A DNA stretch of 42,912 nt from the NCBI GenBank assembly GCA_944392145.1, contig CALXVS010000012.1, positions 1 through 42,912 of the forward strand, written 5' to 3'. This document shows positions 35,123 to 42,912 of this stretch, piece after piece. The stretch comes from an uncultured Alphaproteobacteria bacterium (GTDB lineage Bacteria; Pseudomonadota; Alphaproteobacteria; CAAHEQ01; UBA3637). Made by a program: the position numbers and the translations under genes. Under the pieces are notes generated by a model, which worked only from the letters and a program-made list of their open reading frames with translations, did not search any database and was not told where the DNA came from. Within the stretch, counting starts at the first letter, position 1, and each line of letters begins with the position of its first letter.

Positions 35123-35340
35123 TGCCATTCTTTTGCTCCCTTGAATGCATCCGGATTTGTTTTTAACACCTCGGATGCCGCTGAACGCCAACCTTGCCGA
35201 GACAGTTTCGGTTGTGATAAAACCACCGTTTTTTGATAAACTTCTAAATCCAGCTCGTCTTTAAAATCACATTCTAAAATAACGGGTTTAGGCAACCGAA
35301 TCCCCAACGAATTCCCTATCTTAATCAATTTAACGCGCAT
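35110..35340 (-). CDS. mazE: MazE/AbrB-type antitoxin
   Basis: The 76 residues begin with the swapped-hairpin DNA-binding motif VKLIKIGNSLGIRLPKPVI, typical of MazE/SpoVT-AbrB antitoxins. A short C-terminal tail rich in Trp and acidic residues follows (AKEWQWDI), of the kind that wraps around the toxin. It overlaps mazF downstream (13 bases) and the 3' end of the coiled-coil gene upstream (11 bases), so expression may depend partly on that gene. Confidence 0.8.
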   Translation of the reverse strand: MRVKLIKIGNSLGIRLPKPVILECDFKDELDLEVYQKTVVLSQPKLSRQGWRSAASEVLKTNPDAFKGAKEWQWDI

Positions 35341-36832
35341 CTTGTCCGCCTTTTTGCAACAAATCGGCTAACAACATATATAACCGTCCTGTATCTGACC
35401 CGACAACCGATGCCATTAATAATCCGTCTGTTTCATCCCGATCCAATGCTTTGGTCATTTTTTCAAAAGCGGCCATATAGTTTGTTACCGCTTGTTTAAA
35501 AGACGTATCGGCCAAATACCGTTCGCTGATTTTTCGTCTTTTTTTATCAGATAATTCATGTGTAATATAACGCATAAAAACGGCTTTGTCACCGGCATAA
35601 TATTTTTCCCACAATGTTTCTTGAATTTTGGGCGAAAACAATTGTGCCAGATCAACCGAATGTTTTTGCAACTCCCGCAAAATAAGGGATGCTTCTTTTA
35701 AAGAATCTGATTCAGCAAGTTTTGTGACAGGTTCCCTTTTCAAAACAACGGTATTTTGTTCTGCCTCTCGGGTCATGTTTTGCAATGTATCCCGTGTTTG
35801 AAGGGCTTGTGCCTGTAATTGACCGGCTTTTTCGGAAAAAGCCCGACCTGCTTCTTCTAAACGGTCAGCACCGGCAACAACCGCTTTAAACACGTTTTGT
35901 GTTTGTTGCATTAACCCGTTTTGCATCTCTTCAAGACGCGATAAACTACGTGTAACTTCTTCATCCAACATTTGACCATGTGCTTTAAAAACGGCTAAAA
36001 CTTTTTCCAAATTTGCGAATAAATGCGCGTTTTGCACTTTGGCTTCTTCATCAAACCGGGAAATTGTTTCCGTTACCCCTTTATTTTGATTAGCCAATAC
36101 AGCCGAAGCTTGGGTTATCCCTTCCGTGACCGTTTTTATATCATCACGCGCAGACACGGTATCCCCCAATATTTGACGCAAACTTTCCACCTGTTGCGTG
36201 ATATCCTGAAGCAATGCATTGACCGTATCTGCTGTTTTACGCGTTACCCGCTGCAAAATAACGGCTTGTTCCGAAAACAAATCGGCAGACTGCTGGGTTT
36301 GCTCATTGGCATGGCGTGTCACTTCGGTTAAGTTGCGCGTATGTTCGGCAATAATTTTTATGGATGTAATCGTTTGCGCATCCACCTGCGAAACAACCTG
36401 ACTTAAGTCTGTAACCCATTGTTTTAAATCATTCCGCACATTTTTTGTTTCTTCCGACAAAACCGTATAGACATCATGGAAATCGTCAATTTGCAACCGC
36501 AGTTCATCTGTCAAACGGCGCGTGTAATCCGGTGTGTCGGGGGAAGGATAAATCAGTTCATTCAAATACCCTTGAATTTTAACATTATCTCGCTGTGCTT
36601 GAAGAACACGGTCAATGTAACCACCGGCTAAAAAAAACAGGACAATTGGTGCAAAAAAAGATCCCATTAAAGTAATGAATTCAACCAAAGACAGGGTTGC
36701 CCGATCTTCCCACCACCCGGAAACACGAATATAATCAAAAATAAAATAAATCCAAAACCCGCTTAATATCAGGGCAAGAAGCAATCCTTTCCAAGCCAGA
36801 TTTTTGCCGGTTCCCCATACCCATTGTTCCAT
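35330..36832 (-). CDS. Membrane-anchored coiled-coil protein of unknown function
   Basis: The 500 residues have two transmembrane helices near the N terminus (about 13-35 and 48-70). A long helical region, about 80-370, follows; it is rich in Gln, Thr, Glu and Leu heptads and looks like the signalling coil of a chemoreceptor, but lacks the conserved hairpin tip. The C-terminal domain (380-500) is helical and globular. I do not recognise the family. ZorA- or MotA-like proteins were considered but no partner gene is present. Its 3' end overlaps mazE by 11 bases. A 101-base gap separates it from miaA. Confidence 0.65.
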   Translation of the reverse strand: MEQWVWGTGKNLAWKGLLLALILSGFWIYFIFDYIRVSGWWEDRATLSLVEFITLMGSFFAPIVLFFLAGGYIDRVLQAQRDNVKIQGYLNELIYPSPDTPDYTRRLTDELRLQIDDFHDVYTVLSEETKNVRNDLKQWVTDLSQVVSQVDAQTITSIKIIAEHTRNLTEVTRHANEQTQQSADLFSEQAVILQRVTRKTADTVNALLQDITQQVESLRQILGDTVSARDDIKTVTEGITQASAVLANQNKGVTETISRFDEEAKVQNAHLFANLEKVLAVFKAHGQMLDEEVTRSLSRLEEMQNGLMQQTQNVFKAVVAGADRLEEAGRAFSEKAGQLQAQALQTRDTLQNMTREAEQNTVVLKREPVTKLAESDSLKEASLILRELQKHSVDLAQLFSPKIQETLWEKYYAGDKAVFMRYITHELSDKKRRKISERYLADTSFKQAVTNYMAAFEKMTKALDRDETDGLLMASVVGSDTGRLYMLLADLLQKGGQDAR

Positions 36833-36933
36833 CTTTTTCTCCTTTATAAAGGCTTAATGCTTCATTTTATCAGACTTTTTCTTCAAAATCAATTATTCCC
36901 GTATTTTTATTTTCAAAAAAAGAAAACACTTCC

Positions 36934-37767
36934 TTAATCCAATTCAGAAGCGCTTTGTAAAACAGGTGCCTTTAAACGATGACGGAACCATGTTACTTGA
37001 CGTTTAGCATATTGGCGTGTTGCACGTTGTGCGTGTTCAATCATTTGACTGCGCGAAAGCTCTCCTGCATGATAAGCCATGATTTCCTTAACACCAATAG
37101 CTTTTAACACACCGCCGCTTGGGTTCAGTGCTTTTAATCGACGCACCTCCTCTTCGGCCCCTTTTTCCAACATCGTCAAAAACCGACAATCACATCGGTT
37201 ATATAAAACTTCTCGCGGCGGCATAATTAAAATCGGTTCAAAATCGGCCTCAACAAATGTCCGGCGCGGTTTATTTAAAAAAAACGATAACGGTTTGCCC
37301 GTAGATAATTGCACTTCCAATGCGCGGCGTAACCGCTGATCATCTGTGGCCGAGCAAGCCTGAACGCGCGCTTTAACCTCCTCAATCGGCATGGTACGCA
37401 CAAAAGACCGGATATCCGGATCTACCTCGGGAATATCACTCATCCCATGCATCAATGCATCCAAATACATGCCCGTTCCGCCAACCACGATACACTCATG
37501 ATACATGTTTATCATATCCGCAGCCTTTAAAACCCACTCCATCACGTTTCCGTGGCTCCATGCATCCGCATAACCGTAAAGTAAGTGTAAAATGCCTTCG
37601 GTTTCCGATTCATCCGGGCGTGCCGATAAAATCCGTAAATCGGCATAAATTTGCATTGAATCGGCATTGATAATAACACCATTTCTTTGATGTGCCAATT
37701 TTAATGCTGCCTCAGATTTACCACCTGCTGTCGGTCCGCCGATAATATATACTTTTTTATGTCTCAT
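36934..37767 (-). CDS. miaA: tRNA dimethylallyltransferase
   Basis: MiaA prenylates A37 of tRNAs that read UNN codons. The P-loop IGGPTAGGKSEAA is at residues 9-21, INADSMQIYADLRILSARP follows at 33-51, and VVGGTGMYLDALMHG near 96-110; all are diagnostic. The length of 277 is at the short end of the family (about 300). It is the last gene of a lemA-htpX-miaA run, 10 bases after htpX. Confidence 0.95.
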   Translation of the reverse strand: MRHKKVYIIGGPTAGGKSEAALKLAHQRNGVIINADSMQIYADLRILSARPDESETEGILHLLYGYADAWSHGNVMEWVLKAADMINMYHECIVVGGTGMYLDALMHGMSDIPEVDPDIRSFVRTMPIEEVKARVQACSATDDQRLRRALEVQLSTGKPLSFFLNKPRRTFVEADFEPILIMPPREVLYNRCDCRFLTMLEKGAEEEVRRLKALNPSGGVLKAIGVKEIMAYHAGELSRSQMIEHAQRATRQYAKRQVTWFRHRLKAPVLQSASELD

Positions 37768-37777
37768 TTATAAGCTT

Positions 37778-38773
37778 TCACTTTAAGCGAACCGTGTCGG
37801 GAATTGTGCCTTTAAATGTAACTTCCTGACCGGCCATATTTTGCAAACGCCGAATCCTCTCTTGAACCGGCGGATGTGTTTCTCCCAGACCTCCAAAGGC
37901 AGTAACCTCTTTTTGACGCGGATTATATATGCATACAGCCGCCATTTTAGGTGTATCATCCAAAGCTTCAACACGTGCATCCGTTTGAATTTTTTGAAGA
38001 GCCGCTGCCAAAGCTGTCGGATTGCGTGTAATTAACGCACCCGTTGCATCGGCGGCATATTCACGCGTTCGGAAAATAGCAAATTGAATTATCGGTGCAA
38101 TCAGCCAATTAAACACCAATAAGGCTAACCCCACAATAATCAGAACATACCCGGCCCCCTTTTCGTTTTTAGAAGAATCGCCGGCACGTACTCTGAAAAT
38201 CATATCTGCCAAAAAACCAAACACACCCAATCCCGTAATAATCATCATATTTAACAAAATGTCACGATTGCCAATATGCGCCATTTCATGGGCGATTACC
38301 CCCTCCAACTCAAGCGGTTCCAAGCGATCTACCAATCCTTGTGTAACAGCGACACTGGCTGTTTTAGGCGATCGGCCGGTCGCAAATGCATTCATAGATG
38401 TATCTTGAACCAAATAGACACGCGGTGTTGGTAATCCGGCTGCCAAAGCCACGTTTTCAACTGTCCGGCGAATGCGAAGATGTGCCGGATCCAAAGAATA
38501 AGAAATATCTTTGGCATCGGCAAACCCTAACATCATTTTATCCCCGAATGCCCAAGAAAAAAACATCCATCCCAACGCACAACCGAACATAATCGGAACC
38601 AAGCGCGATAAATATGCCATTGCACTTTTCAACATCATGGGATCTGACATAAAAAACAAAAACGTGAAACCGTAAATCAGGGTACACAGCACAGCCGGAA
38701 ACAACAAAATCAATAATCCGGTTTTAAGGTTGTTTTCAAAAATGTGGTCATAGACCGTTTTGGGAACGCGCAT
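37778..38773 (-). CDS. htpX: Membrane zinc protease HtpX (M48)
   Basis: HtpX is an inner-membrane metalloprotease that degrades damaged membrane proteins. In 331 residues there are two N-terminal transmembrane helices (about 20-42 and 52-75), the zinc motif HEMAHIGNRD near residue 164, two further hydrophobic segments around 175-230, and the downstream zinc-ligand Glu region REYAADATGA. It starts 12 bases after lemA; lemA-htpX pairs are common. Confidence 0.93.
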   Translation of the reverse strand: MRVPKTVYDHIFENNLKTGLLILLFPAVLCTLIYGFTFLFFMSDPMMLKSAMAYLSRLVPIMFGCALGWMFFSWAFGDKMMLGFADAKDISYSLDPAHLRIRRTVENVALAAGLPTPRVYLVQDTSMNAFATGRSPKTASVAVTQGLVDRLEPLELEGVIAHEMAHIGNRDILLNMMIITGLGVFGFLADMIFRVRAGDSSKNEKGAGYVLIIVGLALLVFNWLIAPIIQFAIFRTREYAADATGALITRNPTALAAALQKIQTDARVEALDDTPKMAAVCIYNPRQKEVTAFGGLGETHPPVQERIRRLQNMAGQEVTFKGTIPDTVRLK

Positions 38774-38785
38774 GTGCGCCTCCTT

Positions 38786-39340
38786 TTAAAACTGGACACG
38801 CGGTGCGGCGGAAACGGCAGCTCGTTCGGTTTCCTCCAACTCAAAAAAGCGTTCCGGTTCAAAATGAAAGAAACGTACCAATAAATTATTCGGGAACACT
38901 TGAATTCGTGTATTGTAAGACAGCACAGCCGTATTATAGAACTGACGCGCGGCCTGAATCTTTGTTTCCGTATCGGATAATTCACGTTGTAATTCAACAA
39001 AGCTGGCATCCGCCTTTAAATTCGGATAATTCTCGGATAGCGCAAAAATAGATTTTAAAGCACCCGTTAACATGTTTTCCGTTTGCTCTTTTTGCGGGGA
39101 TAAATCTTGGTTATGTATAGCCAAGTTTCGGGCGGCAATTACGGCTTCCAGCGTTTTACTTTCATGGGCCGCATATCCTTTGACCGTTTCAACCAGATTT
39201 GGAATCAAATCATAACGTCTTTTCAACTGTGTTTCAACGGTACTCCATGCCTCTCGTGTGCGTTGGCGTGCCGATATCAACGCATTGTAAATCAAAATAA
39301 CCCACAAAATAATCAGTCCCAGAATAATGCCGATAATCAT
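38786..39340 (-). CDS. lemA: LemA family protein
   Basis: This is a 184-residue membrane-anchored protein with one N-terminal transmembrane helix (residues 2-22) followed by a long helical bundle. The segment starting REAWSTVETQLKRRYDLIP at about 29 and NLVETVKGYAAHE is the family hallmark, as is FYNTAVLSYNTRIQVFPNN near residue 137. LemA proteins are of unclear biochemical role and often accompany HtpX-type proteases, as here. Confidence 0.92.
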   Translation of the reverse strand: MIIGIILGLIILWVILIYNALISARQRTREAWSTVETQLKRRYDLIPNLVETVKGYAAHESKTLEAVIAARNLAIHNQDLSPQKEQTENMLTGALKSIFALSENYPNLKADASFVELQRELSDTETKIQAARQFYNTAVLSYNTRIQVFPNNLLVRFFHFEPERFFELEETERAAVSAAPRVQF

Positions 39341-39357
39341 TTTTTACCCTTTCTTTC

Positions 39358-39386
39358 TTGACAAATGATTTAAAATCAGCTTATCA
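39358..39386 (+). promoter_or_regulatory. Probable sigma70 promoter of ppa
   Basis: A perfect TTGACA (39358-39363), a 17-base spacer and TTATCA (39381-39386) lie in the gap between divergent lemA and ppa, 43 bases before the ppa ATG. Confidence 0.65.
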
Positions 39387-39428
39387 TCCTTTTATTAAAA
39401 AGAAAAGCTTTTTTTGAAAGATTTGAAC

Positions 39429-39983
39429 ATGCACCCTTGGCATCAGATTGATTTATCCGAATCGTTTCCTGATATTGTTCCGGCGTTTATTGAAGTTCCT
39501 AAAGGATCTCAAATTAAATATGAACTGGATAAAGAAAGTGGTTTTATCCGCGTAGATCGCATTTTATTCAGTGCCGTTCACTATCCGGCCAATTACGGTT
39601 TTATCCCCAAAACGCTGAGTGAAGATGATGATCCATTAGATATTTTGGTTTTGGGGCAGGCGTCCGTTTATCCGGGATGCGTCATGCGAGCCCGTCCCAT
39701 TGGGGTTATCAAGATGATTGACGGTGGGCGTGCTGATGATAAAATTATCGCCGTGCATGAAGATGACCCGGAATTTAACGTGTATCATCATATTTCACAG
39801 CTGCCACCGCATATTCTAAAAACATTAGAACGTTTTTTCAAAGATTACAAAGTATTGGAACATAAGGAAGTGCAAATAGAACACTTTTTAGGTGAAGAAG
39901 AGGCAAAACCCCTTATCCGAACGGCACAAGCCGCATATGAAGCCAATAAACAAAACCTGGAGGGGTTCTTTGCTTGCCGTTGA
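39429..39983 (+). CDS. ppa: Inorganic pyrophosphatase
   Basis: Family I soluble pyrophosphatase hydrolyses PPi to drive biosynthesis. The 184 residues contain the E-x-x-KYE-like segment VPKGSQIKYELDKESG, the FSAVHYPANYGFIP strand, the active-site signature DDDPLDILVLG (three Asp) and KMIDGGRADDKIIAV with KDYKVLE later. I chose ATG at 39429; an in-frame TTG five codons earlier has no better ribosome-binding site. The next gene starts inside its end (10-base overlap). Confidence 0.95.
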   Translation: MHPWHQIDLSESFPDIVPAFIEVPKGSQIKYELDKESGFIRVDRILFSAVHYPANYGFIPKTLSEDDDPLDILVLGQASVYPGCVMRARPIGVIKMIDGGRADDKIIAVHEDDPEFNVYHHISQLPPHILKTLERFFKDYKVLEHKEVQIEHFLGEEEAKPLIRTAQAAYEANKQNLEGFFACR

Positions 39984-40834
39984 TTCCCCTTGATTCGGTT
40001 TTATCATCGGCACTTCAAGCCGATTCTTTTTTTTGCGATATGTTCGGAACCATTTGGAACGGGCAAAATTTTTATAAGACGGTTGCCCCTGTTTTTCGGG
40101 CTTTAAAAAAGCGCAATAAAAAAATTTACATTTTGTCAAATGCCACAGTACGCAGTTCCGTTTTTTTCAATAAAACGGCAGCATACGGCCTTGAAAAAGG
40201 ATGTGATTATGATGATTTCATCACATCGGGTGATGCACTGGCCAATCAGTTAGAGCATTCCTATTTTGAACAAATTACCAACCGTCCTGATTACCGTTTT
40301 TATGTTATCGGGCGCCCTAATCCGCTTTTGTTTCATACCATAGCTGCGCATCAAACACCTGTTATAGAGCAAGCTCATCTGATTTATATCAGCGGATTGG
40401 AAGTGGACGAAACCCCGCCCCTAACATTGGATCGGTTTTTACCTATTGCACGGCAGGCTTTAAAACAAGGGTTACCCGCTGTTTGTGCCAATCCGGATTA
40501 TGTTGCTTTTCATGGGACAGAAAAATATTTAACCGGCGGTTCATTGGCCAAATGGTATCAAGATCGGGGCGGTTGCGTCTATTGGACTGGTAAACCGTAT
40601 TCTTTTATTTTTGGTTATGCTTTTTCCCGGACAGGGGCAATACCGGAAACATCACTTATGATCGGGGATACTTTGCGCACCGATATTAAAGGAGGGCAAA
40701 ATGCCGGCATGAAAACGTTACTCATCACAAAGACCGGCGTTACAGCGCATGCTTTGGCTACTGGTCAGACTTTATCGGCCTTATGTGAACAAGAAAATGT
40801 TCAACCGGATTTTATTATTAATTCGTTTGCATAA
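39974..40834 (+). CDS. NagD-like HAD-superfamily hydrolase (IIA type)
   Basis: The 286 residues show HAD motif I as DMFGTIW near residue 22 (a DxxGT variant in which the second catalytic Asp is replaced by Phe-Gly), motif II ILSNAT, a large C2-type cap, and motif IV LMIGDTLRTDIKGGQNAGM near 230. This matches the alphaproteobacterial subgroup of NagD/Had-IIA proteins of unknown substrate. Translation probably begins at a TTG 10 bases after GGAGG, inside the end of ppa, so the two are coupled. Confidence 0.8.
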   Translation: MPLIPLDSVLSSALQADSFFCDMFGTIWNGQNFYKTVAPVFRALKKRNKKIYILSNATVRSSVFFNKTAAYGLEKGCDYDDFITSGDALANQLEHSYFEQITNRPDYRFYVIGRPNPLLFHTIAAHQTPVIEQAHLIYISGLEVDETPPLTLDRFLPIARQALKQGLPAVCANPDYVAFHGTEKYLTGGSLAKWYQDRGGCVYWTGKPYSFIFGYAFSRTGAIPETSLMIGDTLRTDIKGGQNAGMKTLLITKTGVTAHALATGQTLSALCEQENVQPDFIINSFA

Positions 40835-40854
40835 CTTTTAAAAAGGAGAATATT

Positions 40855-41253
40855 TTGTTTAAACTGCACCCGAATTTAACAACAAAAGAATATGTGACTG
40901 ATTTAAATCTTTGTCGCGTTTTAATGGAAAACAATCGTGAATTTCCATGGATTTTTCTTGTTCCAAAACGTGAAAACATCCATAATATGGCCGATTTGGC
41001 ATTTGAAGACCGTTTGACATTGATGCGGGAAATAGACGTATGTGAAAAAGCCATGATTCGCCTGTTCAAACCGGATCAAACCAATGTTGCCATGATTGGC
41101 AATGTGACACCGCAATTGCACGTTCATATTATCTGCCGTTTTCAAACAGATCCCTTTTGGCCCGATACGATTTGGGGCCGTCCGGGTGAAAAAATGACCC
41201 CGGCTGAAACAAACCGGCGAAAACTTTTGATTCAACAGGAGATTTTAAAATGA
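40855..41253 (+). CDS. HIT-domain protein
   Basis: Histidine-triad proteins are nucleotidyl hydrolases or transferases. The 132 residues carry the triad-like motif QLHVHIICR near residue 85, with the central nucleophile His in HVH, and the preceding N-terminal strand FPWIFLVPKR. Relatives in alphaproteobacteria are about 135 residues and include diadenosine-tetraphosphate hydrolase-like enzymes; the substrate is not known. The start is a TTG 7 bases after AAGGAG. It overlaps kdsB by 4 bases. Confidence 0.88.
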   Translation: MFKLHPNLTTKEYVTDLNLCRVLMENNREFPWIFLVPKRENIHNMADLAFEDRLTLMREIDVCEKAMIRLFKPDQTNVAMIGNVTPQLHVHIICRFQTDPFWPDTIWGRPGEKMTPAETNRRKLLIQQEILK

Positions 41254-42023
41254 GTAAAACTGCCGTTCTTATTCCCACCCGATTAAAGTCAACACGTCTG
41301 CCGAATAAACCGTTAGCCTTAATCAACGGTAAGCCGATGATTCAACATGTATATGAACATGCGGCTACCGTTCACCCGCAAGAAGATATTTATATTGCCT
41401 CGGGCGACCGTGAAATCATTGATGCCGCTGCTAAATTCGGGGCCAAATGCATTTTGACAGATCCGGCATTACCGTCGGGAACGGACCGAATCGCCGCAGC
41501 ACTTAAAGAAATAGATCCTGACGGAACAAAATATGATATTATCGTTAATTTTCAAGGAGACGGCATCAATGTTGATCCGGCACTCAATTTAAAACTGGTT
41601 GAACTCCTGAAAAAAACAGATGCCGACATGGTGACGGTCGGTATGCGTATTACCGATCCTGAGGCCATTCAAAACCCGAATTATGTTAAAATTGCCTTGG
41701 GATTAAAACCCGATGAGAATATGGGCCGAGCGCTCTACTTCTCACGCAGTGCTATTCCGTTTAATCGGGATGCCGTGCCGGCACTTAATTTTGCTTATTG
41801 GCATATTGGTATTTACGTTTATAAGGCTTCAGCCCTTCAAAAGTTCGTCTCCCTTCCCGTTGGCATTTTGGAAAATACCGAAAAGTTAGAACAATTACGC
41901 GCCCTTGAAAATGGGATGAGTATTTACGCAATGATTGTTCCGGATATCAAGTTGATTAAAGAGGCACCCGCTGATATCAACACGCCCGAGGAATTAGCCC
42001 TGGCACAAAAATATATGAAATAA
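41250..42023 (+). CDS. kdsB: 3-deoxy-manno-octulosonate cytidylyltransferase
   Basis: KdsB activates Kdo as CMP-Kdo for attachment to lipid A, the first step of LPS core synthesis, in the cytoplasm. The 257 residues start with the nucleotide-binding motif LIPTRLKSTRLPNKPL at 7-22. It is followed by LPSGTDRIAAAL near 77, NFQGDG near 99 and the catalytic-site region AYWHIGIYVYK near 181. The ATG overlaps the HIT gene stop (ATGA), and a strong terminator follows. It shows the organism makes Kdo-containing LPS. Confidence 0.95.
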   Translation: MSKTAVLIPTRLKSTRLPNKPLALINGKPMIQHVYEHAATVHPQEDIYIASGDREIIDAAAKFGAKCILTDPALPSGTDRIAAALKEIDPDGTKYDIIVNFQGDGINVDPALNLKLVELLKKTDADMVTVGMRITDPEAIQNPNYVKIALGLKPDENMGRALYFSRSAIPFNRDAVPALNFAYWHIGIYVYKASALQKFVSLPVGILENTEKLEQLRALENGMSIYAMIVPDIKLIKEAPADINTPEELALAQKYMK

Positions 42024-42047
42024 ATAAAGTACTCTCTTTCATCATAT

Positions 42048-42085
42048 AACCGGAGGAAAATAAAAATTTTCCTCCGGTTTTTTTA
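42048..42085 (+). terminator. Terminator of the ppa-kdsB operon
   Basis: A perfect 14-base stem (AACCGGAGGAAAAT with ATTTTCCTCCGGTT) with a short A-rich loop is followed by a T-run, 25 bases past the kdsB stop. Confidence 0.92.
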
Positions 42086-42099
42086 TATGTTATCGCGTT

Positions 42100-42143
42100 C
42101 TTAAAATCGTTCCCAAAAGGAACCATTTTGTAACGATTTTAAG
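42100..42143. other. Long perfect hairpin of unknown role
   Basis: CTTAAAATCGTT (42100-42111) pairs with AACGATTTTAAG (42132-42143), and the loop can extend the stem with CAAAA/TTTTG. It lies just after the kdsB terminator. The bases between it and 42284 are AT-rich with nothing else recognised. Confidence 0.6.
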
Positions 42144-42283
42144 GCGTTGTTTTTACATACCAAATCGGTGCGCGTTACAGGAAGAATAATACCTGAATGA
42201 CAATTATCGTTTATCTTTGATATGACAAAAAATCATCAACGATATTTTTTTCTTATAAAACAGGATAATAGAAACAAAAATAC

Positions 42284-42590
42284 ACTGTCTAAAAAAAAGG
42301 ATCGTTAGAATGTAACGCTCTTTTGGATTAAATTAACATACTTTAGGAAGTGTGTCAATAAAAAAATAAGTTATTGTAATTGAATAAAAAACATCTATTT
42401 TGGAATGGGGTATTTTTTTCTTTTAAAATGTGTCTAAAAAAAGGATCCTTTATTTAAGACAAAAGGCGGTATTTTTATAAAAGGAGACAGCATATGCATT
42501 TTAAGGGATTTTTCAAAAAGGGTGTTTTAGGGAAAGCGGTATCAGAGACAGCGGATGCGCGCAATGCCAAGCATGCCGGACAGCGGTGTG
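42284..42590. repeat. Inverted repeat, copy 2 (partner at 122-430)
   Basis: This is the near-perfect inverted partner of 122-430, including the conserved prepilin upstream element (42284-42448), the ribosome-binding site AAGGAGACAGCAT and the first 31 codons of the prepilin gene. On the minus strand it carries the same outward TTGACA-17-TAATTT promoter and the CGTTA/TAACG hairpin with T-run. Confidence 0.9.
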
Positions 42591-42912
42591 TCGTGGACGG
42601 GAACAAGTTGTCACAGACGCTGACGCAATCACAACCGTCCTCCTTGCGTATGCGAGGATCCGGGGCAAATAATACCGCTTCTTTTGTTGGGGATATCTTC
42701 CCCAACAAAAGAGCTTTATCACAGTGCAGATACGATTCGGCTTTAGGTCGTTCTATGATAGAGATGTTGGGGGTCTTGGCCATTATCGGCGTGTTAAGTA
42801 TTGCTGCCGTCGCCGGGTATCGTTTCGCCCTGTTAAAGTTCCGCGCCAATGAAGTCACCAACGAACTCAACATGCGCGCTATCAATGTGTCCGCCCAAAT
42901 GCTTAACACCGG
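42494..42912 (+). CDS. Prepilin-like protein, 3' end outside the window
   Basis: The frame is open from the ATG at 42494 to the window end (139 codons, no stop). The protein has a very long leader of 85 residues and then the type IV prepilin motif G^RSMIEMLGVLAIIGVL with Glu at +5 (residue 90), closely matching the motif of the protein at 25251-27479. NELNMRAI and VSAQ after the helix are also shared. A ribosome-binding site AAGGAG sits 8 bases upstream. Residues 1-31 equal the truncated copy at 17-220; residues of about 32-80 come from a repeat-like insertion. If the insertion is tolerated, the mature pilin is unaffected because the leader is removed. Confidence 0.75.
   Translation, partial: MHFKGFFKKGVLGKAVSETADARNAKHAGQRCVVDGNKLSQTLTQSQPSSLRMRGSGANNTASFVGDIFPNKRALSQCRYDSALGRSMIEMLGVLAIIGVLSIAAVAGYRFALLKFRANEVTNELNMRAINVSAQMLNT
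42590..42735 (+). repeat. Repeat-family insertion inside the prepilin leader
   Basis: Bases around 42640-42700 match the 24-25 kb repeat unit: TCCTTGCGTATGCGAGGATC, then AATACCGCTTCTTTT and a TTGGGGA/TCCCCAA palindrome. The preceding GACGCTGACGCAATCACAACC-like stretch matches the spacer next to a unit near 24555. The insertion keeps the reading frame. Confidence 0.65.

Noticed and set aside
35330-36832. Methyl-accepting chemotaxis protein or ZorA-like defence protein.
   Set aside because: The coil resembles a chemoreceptor, but the conserved signalling tip is absent and no ZorB, MotB or chemotaxis gene is nearby.

Overview
The window looks like chromosomal DNA of an alphaproteobacterium, most likely an uncultured host- or gut-associated one. 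The rpoZ-rsh pair, the ParE, MutS, MiaA, MnmA, EttA and Ppa sequences, and a Kdo cytidylyltransferase (so an LPS-bearing, Gram-negative envelope) all fit. The prepilin-like proteins with the motif G^RSM(I/V)EMLGVLAI resemble those I recall from gut alphaproteobacteria. This lineage call is inference from protein character; no rRNA, tRNA or CRISPR array was recognised.

Layout. 1-596: truncated prepilin leader with its upstream element, then a uvrB terminator. 597-4103 (-): infA, a polytopic membrane protein and uvrB. 4257-7040 (+): ettA, a small membrane ORF and an AT-rich glycosyltransferase related to the ABO blood-group enzymes (GT6). 7092-12018: an alpha/beta hydrolase, parE, a CMP-kinase-like protein and an NSS symporter. 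12258-12784: a secreted protein whose signal peptide is broken at an A7 tract. 12817-16297 (-): Na+/Ca2+ exchanger, mnmA, a Cys-cluster protein and a HAD phosphatase. 16460-17653: cca. 18348-23897 (+): a regulator-led five-gene operon containing a type IVB-pilus-like secretin relative and a proline-rich bitopic membrane protein. 23970-25200: a dense array of about 110-bp palindromic repeats. 25251-27479 (-): a 742-residue prepilin-like protein with a long cysteine-repeat ectodomain. 27817-39340 (mostly -): rpoZ-rsh, mutS and a small membrane protein, a PhoR-like kinase (+), a coiled-coil membrane protein with mazEF, and lemA-htpX-miaA. 39429-42023 (+): ppa, a NagD-like HAD protein, a HIT protein and kdsB. 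42284-42912: a second copy of the prepilin upstream element, inverted relative to the first, driving a prepilin gene that runs off the end.

Most genes are housekeeping: DNA repair, tRNA maturation, stringent response and LPS precursors. The accessory interest is in surface biology. It comprises a GT6 enzyme that could decorate surface glycans with host-like sugars, three prepilin loci sharing one upstream element, and a secretin-like operon. The best candidate for an undescribed system is the 18348-27479 block together with the prepilin cassettes at both ends. One of these cassettes carries an in-frame copy of the repeat family found at 24-25 kb.
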